From NCBI GenBank assembly GCA_002371135.1, contig DFGB01000021.1, forward strand, positions 1 through 29,129: a stretch of 29,129 nucleotides of DNA, written 5' to 3'. Of the stretch, positions 22,117 through 29,129 are shown in pieces; position 1 is the stretch's first letter, and every line of letters begins with the position of its first letter. Origin of the DNA: Verrucomicrobia bacterium UBA3761 (GTDB taxonomy: Bacteria; Verrucomicrobiota; Kiritimatiellia; RFP12; UBA1067). The translations under genes and the position numbers were made by a program. The notes beneath the pieces were generated by a model. The model was not told where the DNA came from and searched no databases. It saw nothing but the letters and a program-made list of their open reading frames with translations.

Positions 22117-22631
22117 AAAGCATCTTCTTCGCATTTTTCGCAGCAGTCGCGGCATGCGTACTGGCCGACGGCGAGTGGCGCGAAGTGACCGCAGCCGAAA
22201 TCGAGCAGGCCATTGCGCAGTTTGAAGCCATGCGCAACGGCGAGTATGGCCAACTTGCCGACCCAAGTCAGGCGGCGGATCTGGACGAGGCGATACGCGA
22301 CATGAAGGAGCTGCTCGCATCCATCGGCCCGAATGGCGTATACGTCATTCCTTCGCCGCAGGAAATGAAGGAGCAGATGCTCAAACTTAAAAACAGCGCG
22401 GAATGGAACCGGCTCTCGCCCGAGGAACGTGAGGAGGCGGAGGCGGCTCTGAATGAAATCGATTCTCTGCATGAACACGAGCACCACGTGCATGAGATTC
22501 AGCCTGCGCCTGCATCGCCACCGCCGCCTCGCAGGAAGCCGGACGTCGCGGGGCGTGACGTTTATGAGCCGGCCACGTTGCGCAAACCCTCTGCAAACCG
22601 CGTGGTGCGGCGCCGTTTAATTTCCGAGTGA
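22113..22631 (+). CDS. small exported protein, unknown
   Basis: The 172-residue product has a clear signal peptide (about 1-18, MKSIFFAFFAAVAACVLA). An acidic helical region follows (about 25-115), then a His-rich stretch (HEHEHHVHE, about 120-128), a Pro-rich run (SPPPPRRKP) and a basic C-terminus ending VRRRLISE. The His cluster could bind metal, but nothing proves it. It is coupled by 4-base overlaps on both sides (ATGA upstream, GTGA downstream). I do not recognise the family. Confidence 0.7.
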   Translation: MKSIFFAFFAAVAACVLADGEWREVTAAEIEQAIAQFEAMRNGEYGQLADPSQAADLDEAIRDMKELLASIGPNGVYVIPSPQEMKEQMLKLKNSAEWNRLSPEEREEAEAALNEIDSLHEHEHHVHEIQPAPASPPPPRRKPDVAGRDVYEPATLRKPSANRVVRRRLISE

Positions 22632-23728
22632 CGCATCCCTTTCAAGTCCAAGATGTATTTGCCATGAATACGAATCCGAATTCTTTTCTCGCACTCTTTC
22701 TTGCGCCGGTAGGCGAATATCTCGCCGCCGACGCCGTCTCTGAAATTCTTATCAACGGACCAGAGCGCGTATACATCGAGCGCAAGGGCAAACTCGAAGA
22801 GACGCCGGCGCGATTTGCAAGCGAGAGCGCCCTCAGAGCTGCGGCTTCTAACATCGCCAAAAGCGTCGGCCGCATCCTCGATGAAATGCATCCCAGGCTG
22901 GACGCCCGCCTGCCTGACGGATCGCGCGTCCATGCCGTTATCCCGCCTCTTTCGCGTCTCGGAACGGTGATTGCCATACGAAAGTTCAAGAAGGATACTT
23001 TGACAATCGACAAGATGGAGGCGTTCGGCAGTCTTGACGCTCCCATGAGAAAACTCCTGCGGGCCCTTGTGTTGCTCCATAAGAATGTAATCGTCTCTGG
23101 CGCGACAAGTTCCGGCAAGACGTCGGTGTTGAATGCGCTGAGCTCGTTTATTCCCGATTCCGAGCGCGTTCTCGTCATCGAGGATGCAACTGAACTCCAG
23201 CTGCAGCAGCGCCATATCGTCCCATTCGAAACGCGCAAGGCCGACAAGAACGGCCAGGGGGAAGTGACAATACGCGACCTCATCCATTCTGCCCTCCGCC
23301 TGCGTCCGGACAGGATTGTCATCGGCGAAATCCGCGGCGGCGAGGCATTGGATCTCCTCCAGGCGCTCAACACCGGCCACGCCGGCTCGATGAGCACCAT
23401 CCACGCAAATTCGCCCCTAGATGCCTTGAGCCGCATCGAGACATGTGCGCTTCTGAGCGGCATCGACATACCTCTTTCCGCGCTGCGCTCGCAGGTGGCG
23501 AGCGCAATCGACGCCGTGGTGCACACTTCACGGCTTTCCGATGGATCGCGCAAGGTCGTTTCGATCGCGGAGGTCATGCAGCTCGAAAACGGCAACTACC
23601 GAGTTCGGGAACTTCGCCGCTGGCGCACAGAATCTATTTCGCCGTCGGGAGAGATCGCCGGCTCCTTCGAAGAGGTCAATCCGCCTGCCTTCGCAGACGA
23701 GGCCCGTATTGCCGGCATTGAAATCTGA
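22628..23728 (+). CDS. second CpaF/TadA-type ATPase (no FHA domain)
   Basis: A pilus motor ATPase of the CpaF family. The 366-residue product goes directly into the NTD2-like segment (VSEILINGPERVYIERKGKL). It has Walker A GATSSGKTS (158-166, Lys164), the RIVIGEIRGGEALDLLQALN segment with the catalytic Glu, and the HAGSMSTIHAN block. It lacks the FHA domain and the helical N-terminal region of the ATPase at 3708. I use GTG at 22628 because it continues the run of 4-base overlaps (GTGA); ATG at 22664 is the alternative and gives 354 residues. It may drive a sub-function such as retraction or a second pseudopilus, or replace the first motor; this is inference. Confidence 0.9.
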   Translation: MTHPFQVQDVFAMNTNPNSFLALFLAPVGEYLAADAVSEILINGPERVYIERKGKLEETPARFASESALRAAASNIAKSVGRILDEMHPRLDARLPDGSRVHAVIPPLSRLGTVIAIRKFKKDTLTIDKMEAFGSLDAPMRKLLRALVLLHKNVIVSGATSSGKTSVLNALSSFIPDSERVLVIEDATELQLQQRHIVPFETRKADKNGQGEVTIRDLIHSALRLRPDRIVIGEIRGGEALDLLQALNTGHAGSMSTIHANSPLDALSRIETCALLSGIDIPLSALRSQVASAIDAVVHTSRLSDGSRKVVSIAEVMQLENGNYRVRELRRWRTESISPSGEIAGSFEEVNPPAFADEARIAGIEI

Positions 23729-23757
23729 TTTAGAGCGTGCTTTTCCCGCGTGCAGCG

Positions 23758-23958
23758 TCATTCGCCCGAAAGTTCATTCCATTTGAGCGGAAGGATTATC
23801 CTGTGCCCGTTTTGGTTGTAATAGGATACTAGGGAAGAGATTGCCAGCCTGACAAGAGTTGATGAAGAGAGTCCTGTGTCGTCGGCGATCTTGCTTAGGC
23901 TTGACTTTTCTTCGTCGGTAAGTCGTACCGGCAAGAATGCGTTTTTCTTAGGGTTCAT
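23758..23958 (-). CDS. ribbon-helix-helix DNA-binding protein
   Basis: The 66-residue product on the - strand has a short strand (FLPVRLTDEE), then helix-turn-helix A (SLSKIADDTGLSSSTLVR) and a second helix (LAISSLVSYYNQN). This is the CopG/Arc ribbon-helix-helix plan, so a dimeric DNA binder is likely. It is the only - strand gene supported in the window. It points away from the tps promoter and lies between the tad and tps operons, so it could regulate either one, or be half of a broken toxin-antitoxin pair; no partner gene is seen. The C-terminus (about 50-66) is outside the fold. It has an extended -10 box only 10 bases from the ATG. Confidence 0.75.
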   Translation of the reverse strand: MNPKKNAFLPVRLTDEEKSSLSKIADDTGLSSSTLVRLAISSLVSYYNQNGHRIILPLKWNELSGE

Positions 23959-23968
23959 AGTAGGGGCA

Positions 23969-23977
23969 ATTATAGCA
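23969..23977 (-). promoter_or_regulatory. extended -10 box of the ribbon-helix-helix gene
   Basis: On the - strand the sequence reads TGCTATAAT, a perfect extended -10. Only 10 bases (TGCCCCTACT) lie between it and the ATG and there is no Shine-Dalgarno. Transcription would start about 2-4 bases before the ATG, so the mRNA is probably leaderless. No good -35 is visible. Confidence 0.55.
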
Positions 23978-24028
23978 AAATTGCGGCGTGAAATGCTTTG
24001 TTTACAAGTAAATCATTGTGATACAAAA

Positions 24029-24309
24029 TAGAAGCAGGAAGTAGGAGAGACAATAAAGTAGGAAGCAGGAAATTTTAAGTAGGAAGTAGGAAATTTGCCG
24101 CTCGGGGGGGCTTGTACGCTCTATCTCCTACTTCCTACTTTCTACTTTCTATTTCCTACTTCCTACTTCCTATTTCCTATTTCCTACTTCCTACTTCCTA
24201 TTTCCTACTTCCTACTTCCTATTTCCTACTTCCTACTTCCTATTTCCTACTTCCTACTTTCTACTTAAAATTTCCTACTTCCTACTTTCTACTTCCTACT
24301 TTATCTTCA
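24029..24309 (+). repeat. 21-bp 'cttcctacttcctatttccta' array with inverted left arm
   Basis: Right part (24120-24303): about eight imperfect units of a 21-bp CTTCC/TACTTCC repeat. Left part (24029-24096): the same motif inverted, e.g. AGTAGGAAGCAGGAAATTTT against AAAATTTCCTACTTCCTACT on the right. A short G-run (cggggggg) lies between the arms. The whole can fold as a long hairpin. One open frame translates to repeats of SYFLLPT, but it has no ribosome site and is not a gene. The block ends 10 bases before the tps -35 box. Nothing else is seen in 23959-24382 apart from the promoters. Confidence 0.85.
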
Positions 24310-24318
24310 TTTCACCCC

Positions 24319-24348
24319 TTGCGCAATTGCCATACTTTGTGATACAAT
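24319..24348 (+). promoter_or_regulatory. extended -10 promoter of the tps operon
   Basis: TTGCGC (24319-24324), an 18-base spacer and TACAAT (24343-24348) preceded by TG-A. TTGTGATACAA also occurs at 24016-24026 on the other side of the repeat array. The arrangement matches the tad promoter at 1100-1129. Confidence 0.7.
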
Positions 24349-24382
24349 AGTAGTACTTGACAAAAATAGAGGAATGAAGTAT

Positions 24383-26254
24383 ATGATGAAATCATCCCTT
24401 TTTAGGGCCGTCATGTGCGTTTTATGCGTGTGGATGTGCGGGTTCTTCGGTGTCGCACTTCGGGCGGAGGAGGTGCTCGGCCCCATGTCCGGTGTAGGCG
24501 GCATTGTGCGAGAGACGGAAAATCGCGTTCTGGCTTCCACTCCGCCAGCGGAGGAGAAGAGGCTCGCAGAGGCGGAAATCTCTCCGGCGAACGAGAAGAT
24601 TGCCGACGCCAAGATGGAGGCCGCCCGTGGCAAGGTGCTGGGTGAGATAAGGAAGGTTGAAGTATGCGGTTCAGCCGAGTTCGGGGCCCGTCTCGGCGTG
24701 GCGACGGCGCTCGAAGATCGTCTTGTCGATGCATCGGAGAAGACGGCTGCCGATGTTGCGCAGGCGATCATCGAGGTTCGGCAGAATCTAATCGAAAAAG
24801 GTTTTTATCTCGTACGCATCATGCTGGCGGGTGCGGATGCCTATGACAGCGCAACTGGAACGCTTACGGTCCGCGTCGAGGAAGGGCGTTTTGGCGCGGT
24901 CGATATCAAGTTCGCTACCGAAAGCGGCGAGGGCCGTTGGTTTTCGAAAAGCCAGATTGAAAGACGCTTCAAGAGAATTAAAGAGGGTGATTCGTTCGAT
25001 TACACCATCCTTCGCAGTGCGCTTTTCGAAGCAAATTCGCATCCGGACCTCACTATCGACACGTCAATCGATGTTCGTCGCCCCATGCCTATCGAGGGAG
25101 AAGGCAGGGATCGGCGCATGGTCAGTTATGCGGATATGTCGCTTGACGTGTACGAGTCCGTCCCGGTGCATTTGCTCTGGGAAATAAACAACTACGGCAT
25201 GGAGGAAGTCGAAGAGTGGCAGACGTCGTTGACTGCGCAGTATCTCAACCTGACGAAACACGACGATGTGCTGACGTTTTCTCCGTCAATGAGCCTTGGC
25301 GGCGAACTTTGGAGCCTCGCCGGCTCCTACATGCTCCCGCATCACTGGTGGAATGGCGGCAATACGACTGTGTACGGCGGTTATTCGAGGCTTGATGTCG
25401 ATGATGTAGTGCCGCGTCTGGATTTGGAAGGTACTGGATGGTTTGCGGGTTTGCAGCATTCGGAAAACATCTACGATACGGACGAGCACTTGCTTGCGGT
25501 TTCCTTGGGCATACTCATGCGCTATATGGAAGACCGCTATACCGCGAACAACATTCGACTCAACGAGCGCGGTGCTTCGATCCTGCCGGTGTCGGCTGCA
25601 TTGAGCTACACGGCCAAAAAACTCGACCGTCTCGGCGGGCGCAACTTCGCCACAATCCAGTTCATATACAACGTGATGAACGGCGGCGACAAGCTTGATG
25701 AAATCTGGACTGACGCCGAGGAGAATTACTGGATTGCCCGGTGGCAGCTCGCACGTCTCCAGCCAATATGGGGCGTGCGCCAGGAAGGGATCGAGCAGCC
25801 TCTCCACCAGTGGATTCTGTTCCTCAAGCTGGAAGGCCAGTATACTTCCGACAACCTGATCCCGGTCGAGAAGCTTTCTCTCGGCGGCTACAACTGTCTG
25901 CGCGGCTACCATACCCGCGGCTACTTGGGCGACTGGGGCGTCTATGGAACGGCCGAATTGCGTACGCCGATTCTAGTCGACGCAATATCTTGCCTCTGGG
26001 GCGACAGGACCGAGAAGACCCCGATCGACCGACTCCAGTTCGTCGGTTTCTGCGACTACGGCTATGTCGCCTACAATGATTTGCCGAGCGGGTATGACGA
26101 CGACGAATTCCTCGCCTCCGCCGGCGTCGGCGCGCGTCTGGCGTTCACCCAATATAGTCAAATGCGCTGCGACTTTGCCGTCCCGATGGTCGACGGCAAC
26201 AACGAGGACGACGACGATTACGAACTCTATGTTTCCTTCCAGTTGCAATTCTGA
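24383..26254 (+). CDS. two-partner secretion transporter TpsB (ShlB/FhaC/HecB family)
   Basis: Outer-membrane Omp85-superfamily pore that exports the TpsA protein encoded downstream. The 623-residue product has a signal peptide (about 1-25, ending ALRA) and a helical periplasmic segment (about 45-80). POTRA domains follow (about 80-210), including VRQNLIEKGFYLVRIML. A 16-strand-type barrel runs to the C-terminus. The loop-6 motif LRGY (506-509) sits in SLGGYNCLRGYHTRGYLGD, matching the conserved (V/L)RG(Y/F) of the family. The last residue is Phe in an alternating strand (YELYVSFQLQF), the usual barrel signal. AGAGG at 24368-24372 is spaced correctly for ATG 24383; the ATG at 24374 is too close to it. 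tpsA begins 19 or 58 bases downstream depending on its start codon. Confidence 0.9.
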   Translation: MMKSSLFRAVMCVLCVWMCGFFGVALRAEEVLGPMSGVGGIVRETENRVLASTPPAEEKRLAEAEISPANEKIADAKMEAARGKVLGEIRKVEVCGSAEFGARLGVATALEDRLVDASEKTAADVAQAIIEVRQNLIEKGFYLVRIMLAGADAYDSATGTLTVRVEEGRFGAVDIKFATESGEGRWFSKSQIERRFKRIKEGDSFDYTILRSALFEANSHPDLTIDTSIDVRRPMPIEGEGRDRRMVSYADMSLDVYESVPVHLLWEINNYGMEEVEEWQTSLTAQYLNLTKHDDVLTFSPSMSLGGELWSLAGSYMLPHHWWNGGNTTVYGGYSRLDVDDVVPRLDLEGTGWFAGLQHSENIYDTDEHLLAVSLGILMRYMEDRYTANNIRLNERGASILPVSAALSYTAKKLDRLGGRNFATIQFIYNVMNGGDKLDEIWTDAEENYWIARWQLARLQPIWGVRQEGIEQPLHQWILFLKLEGQYTSDNLIPVEKLSLGGYNCLRGYHTRGYLGDWGVYGTAELRTPILVDAISCLWGDRTEKTPIDRLQFVGFCDYGYVAYNDLPSGYDDDEFLASAGVGARLAFTQYSQMRCDFAVPMVDGNNEDDDDYELYVSFQLQF

Positions 26255-26312
26255 TGAAGGCACTGGGCGAGAGATGAACTTTCAAACTTTAAATGTGAAA
26301 GCGAGCATTGCC

Positions 26313-29129
26313 ATGAATAAGGGTATATTCGGATTCAAAGTGTTCAAGCGCCGTAAAGCCGCGTGCAAGACGATGGCGATCGTTTCTGCGATTGCGATGG
26401 TTTGCACTTCTTCGCTCCAGGCATTCGCCTCCCAGCCGATGTTGGGCGGCAATGCGATTCTGGACAAGTTGACGCGTGTCGACAAAGTCGGCGAAAGCGC
26501 CGATGCCGTTGCGTTTGCGTCTTCTGCGAAGGTGGGCGTTCTTGATTGGACGAAATTCAACATCGGCGCCGGTCAGTCGATGCGCTTCGACGGGTCGGGA
26601 ACCACGTTTTTCAACCTTGTGAACGGCGCCGCAGGCAAGTCGCAGATCAACGGACTCATCGACGGCAGCGGAAATGTGTGGGTGATCAACCCGAGCGGTG
26701 TCGCGTTCGGCGCCGGAGCGACGGTAAACGTCGGCGGGCTTTTTGCCGCAGCGGCCGGCAATATCGCCAATGCTGATGCGTTGCGCGACGGCACTGCGAG
26801 TCTGCCCGCATTCTCGTCGTTCGATGGAAAAATCGAAGTCGGCAAATCGACATTCGTCGCGGATGAAGTCGCGTTTCTCGGACGATCTGTGATAATCGAC
26901 GGCGCGAGTTTCACAAAGGTCGGCAGGTTGGATGTCGGCGCAGGCGCCAAACTTGTCGTCGATGAAATCGCCGGCGGGAAAATCGCGCTCGATGTTGCGG
27001 GCTTTACGGAGGGTCTTGACGACGTCGGCGCCATCTTCGGCGATTTCGACCTCGGAGACGAGACGGCGGCAGGCGATATGCATGTCGTTTCGGAAGGCGG
27101 GATCGACGTGAAGGGGGCTGTTGTCGCGAAGGGCGATATAGAGTTCCGCGTGTCGCGCGCAGGCGCGACGGGCCCCGTAATCAGCCACAAGAATATTTCA
27201 GTCGCGTCCGGGAAACTGCTTCAGGGCAAGAGTGTGAACGCGACTGCCGCAGGACGCGTCTCGGTTGGCGGTGAAATCGAAGCTCTGGACGGCGATGTGT
27301 CGCTTACTGGTTTTGGCGGCATCGACGTTGCAGATTCAGCCTTTGTCCGCACTCCCGGCGCAATTTTGTTCGCGACCGACAACGCCGCCGGTTCCAGCAT
27401 GAATATCGGCGGCGCGTTGAGCGCACGGTCCGTTGCGCTCGCAAGCGTCGCCGCTCCAACGACGGCCTCGCCATCCGCAAAAACGCTCCTCGGAGCTTCA
27501 CCCAAGGAAGGACGCAATAATTGGTCGTCCAGCTATGTCGCAGAGAATGGCGATCTCAATTTTGCCGCTTCGACGGATATTTTGAATGGCGCGAATGTCA
27601 AAGTCAAGAACCTTTCCGCGCAGAATAATTCGACCCTCGGCATCGGAGGCGACAATGTCTCTGTCAGTGCTGAAACCATTACAGCGGGTACGCTTGACGT
27701 GTATGGTTCTGGTGCAGAAGTCAAAGCGACGACTATCTCCGCCGATGTCGAACAGTCGGCAGGTTCCATTGCCGCCGCCAATATCGACGGCAAGCTCAAT
27801 CAGACCGGAGGAACGCTCTCCGCCATTGACGGTTCCCTGACCGTCGCCGACACTGCCATACAGGCGGCCGGAGGTGAAATCACAGCGTCGACGCTTACGC
27901 TGAACGGCACGGGCAATTTGCTCGGTGGACATGTAGCCGCAGCGACGATCGATGGTGGCAATGATATTACGGCATCCGGAACGATTTCCGCCAACGTAAT
28001 TAAGGCCGATATTACACAGACCGCGGGTTCCATCACTGCCAATTCCGGCAGTTCTCTCAAATTTGAAGGCATCCTTAAGCAGAGTGACGACACCGCCGTC
28101 ATCGCCAATGATGCGACGGATGTCGAAATCACGGGCGCACTCACGCAAACGACTGGCACGATCAATGCGAAGACGCTGAAACTCAATGAGAATTCGACAG
28201 TGCAGGGCAATGTCAACGCCTCGACACTCAATGCCGGGGAAACGACGCTCACGGTCGATGGCGCTACGGTCGAATCGACGGCAATCACCGCCGGAACGCT
28301 CAATGTCGATGCAGGTTCCGTGAGCGCAGCGACGATCATCGCTACAGTCGACCAAGACGGCGGCAGCGTGACTGCTACGACATCTGTCACGGGCGACGTC
28401 GATGTAGCCGGTGAAGGCTCCACATTCACGACTGCGCTCGTCACGGGCAATCTCACGCAGTCTGGCGGAACGATCATCGCGCAGGGCGATACGCTCAAAG
28501 TGACTGGTGCCACGAAGCAGTCTGGCGGCGTAATGGGCGATGAGAACGCCGTTATAACGCTCAACGACGAACTCAAGCAAACGACTGGCACAATCAAGGC
28601 TAATACTTTGACGCTCAATGAGAATTCGACAGTGCAGGGCAATGTCAACGCCTCGACACTCAATGCCGGGGAAACGACGCTCACGGTCGATGGCGCTACG
28701 GTCGAATCGACGGCAATCACCGCCGGAACGCTTAATGTCGATGCAGGTTCCGTGAGCGCAGCGACGATTTCCGCGACCATCGACCAAGACGGCGGCAGCG
28801 TGACTGCTACGACATCTGTCACGGGCGACGTCGATGTAGCCGGTGAAGGCTCCACATTCACGACTGCGCTCGTCACGGGCAATCTCACGCAGTCTGACGG
28901 AACGATTGTCGCGCAGGGCGATACGCTCAAAGTGACCGGCACTACGAAGCAGTCCGGCGGCGTAATGGGCGACGAGAATGCCGCCATAACGCTAGACGGC
29001 GCACTCACGCAAACGGCAGGTACAATCAACGCGAAGAAGCTGGAACTCAAAGAGGATTCCTCCAGCGCGGCGACAATCACTGCGACTGAAATAGTCGCCG
29101 CAGACAAGACGCTCACGCAGGACGGCGCT
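26313..29129 (+). CDS. TpsA filamentous-haemagglutinin-like adhesin, partial (runs off the window)
   Basis: Secreted exoprotein of the two-partner system. One frame stays open for 939 codons to the window end with no stop, so the C-terminus is missing. It starts MNKGIFGFKVFKRRK, like the extended signal peptide region of TpsA proteins, with a hydrophobic core and a likely cut near SSLQAFA. The TPS/haemagglutination domain follows (about 45-155) with LVNGAAGKSQINGLIDGSG and N126-PSG (family NPNG). After about 430 the protein is Thr/Ala/Gly/Val-rich beta-helix repeat, including 144-residue tandem units. ATG 26274, with GGGCGAGAG before it, is an alternative start. Directly downstream of tpsB, as in canonical TPS operons. 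Confidence 0.9.
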   Translation, partial: MNKGIFGFKVFKRRKAACKTMAIVSAIAMVCTSSLQAFASQPMLGGNAILDKLTRVDKVGESADAVAFASSAKVGVLDWTKFNIGAGQSMRFDGSGTTFFNLVNGAAGKSQINGLIDGSGNVWVINPSGVAFGAGATVNVGGLFAAAAGNIANADALRDGTASLPAFSSFDGKIEVGKSTFVADEVAFLGRSVIIDGASFTKVGRLDVGAGAKLVVDEIAGGKIALDVAGFTEGLDDVGAIFGDFDLGDETAAGDMHVVSEGGIDVKGAVVAKGDIEFRVSRAGATGPVISHKNISVASGKLLQGKSVNATAAGRVSVGGEIEALDGDVSLTGFGGIDVADSAFVRTPGAILFATDNAAGSSMNIGGALSARSVALASVAAPTTASPSAKTLLGASPKEGRNNWSSSYVAENGDLNFAASTDILNGANVKVKNLSAQNNSTLGIGGDNVSVSAETITAGTLDVYGSGAEVKATTISADVEQSAGSIAAANIDGKLNQTGGTLSAIDGSLTVADTAIQAAGGEITASTLTLNGTGNLLGGHVAAATIDGGNDITASGTISANVIKADITQTAGSITANSGSSLKFEGILKQSDDTAVIANDATDVEITGALTQTTGTINAKTLKLNENSTVQGNVNASTLNAGETTLTVDGATVESTAITAGTLNVDAGSVSAATIIATVDQDGGSVTATTSVTGDVDVAGEGSTFTTALVTGNLTQSGGTIIAQGDTLKVTGATKQSGGVMGDENAVITLNDELKQTTGTIKANTLTLNENSTVQGNVNASTLNAGETTLTVDGATVESTAITAGTLNVDAGSVSAATISATIDQDGGSVTATTSVTGDVDVAGEGSTFTTALVTGNLTQSDGTIVAQGDTLKVTGTTKQSGGVMGDENAAITLDGALTQTAGTINAKKLELKEDSSSAATITATEIVAADKTLTQDGA
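28130..29040 (+). repeat. 432-bp tandem repeats inside tpsA
   Basis: Units start at about 28141, 28573 and 29005; spacing is exactly 432 bases (144 codons). Units 1 and 2 are nearly identical: for example the run from CTCAATGAGAATTCGACAG to GGCGCTACGGTCGAATCG is the same at 28182 and 28614. Unit 3 keeps the start (CTCACGCAAACG) and then diverges. The period keeps the reading frame. Confidence 0.92.

Noticed and set aside
24029..24309. Possible CRISPR array
   Set aside because: Units are contiguous 21-bp imperfect repeats without unique spacers, and there are no cas genes.
24112..24342. Open frame translating to SYFLLPT repeats
   Set aside because: It is a simple-sequence array; there is no ribosome site, no promoter in the right place, and the frame is open only because the 21-bp unit lacks stops.
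27498..29116. Two long antisense open frames (429 and 438 codons) opposite tpsA
   Set aside because: They are shadows of the repetitive tpsA coding frame; the + frame has TPS-domain motifs, a signal peptide and an operon partner, while the - frames show only low-complexity sequence.

Overview
The window (about 55-60% GC by eye) is bacterial chromosome with almost all genes on the + strand. It carries three tRNA genes, acpP, a large Tad/Flp (tight adherence) pilus locus of about 22 kb, a small DNA-binding protein on the - strand, and the start of a two-partner secretion (TPS) adhesin operon that runs off the right edge. FHA domains built into the pilus machinery, many large unrecognised secreted proteins, and intergenic gaps filled with palindromic 'CGCAGAGACGCAGAG' repeats fit a PVC-type Gram-negative such as Kiritimatiellota or Verrucomicrobiota. 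The outer membrane is certain (secretin, TpsB); the phylum is only an inference.

Layout. 71-353: tRNA-Ile(GAT), tRNA-Ala(TGC), tRNA-Tyr(GTA). 505-759: acpP with promoter and a strong terminator. 821-1158: repeat debris ending in an extended -10 promoter. 1159-8815: cpaB, secretin, FHA-fused CpaF ATPase, tadB, tadC, and an FHA-TM protein. 8806-11483: a double-FHA-TM protein and a short Flp-like prepilin. 11934-12773: Flp pilin and its prepilin peptidase. 13035-16361: TadE-like and a very long TadG-like protein. 16676-20232: two translationally coupled unknown secreted proteins. 20447-23728: a TPR-like/Flp chimera, a second TadE-like prepilin, two small exported proteins and a second CpaF ATPase, the last four joined by 4-base overlaps. 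23758-23958 (-): ribbon-helix-helix protein. 24029-24309: 21-bp repeat array. 24383-end: TpsB transporter and a TpsA exoprotein with 432-bp tandem repeats.

How it fits together. The secretin and CpaB would form the outer-membrane channel, TadB/TadC the inner-membrane platform, and the CpaF ATPases the motor. TadV/CpaA would mature Flp and the prepilins that share a G-x-x-L-M-E motif. No TadZ/CpaE, CpaD/RcpB or free TadD is seen. Instead four FHA domains sit on three proteins, including the motor, and a TPR-like segment is fused to a Flp-like membrane segment that has lost its cleavage site. The tad and tps operons start from nearly identical extended -10 promoters, which suggests that two surface-adhesion systems are expressed together.

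The main unusual points are the TPR/Flp chimera, the palindromic repeat family with an apparent 11-bp target duplication and reconstructable empty site between tadE and tadG, the FHA-rich architecture with two CpaF motors, and the unrecognised secreted pair at 16676-20232.
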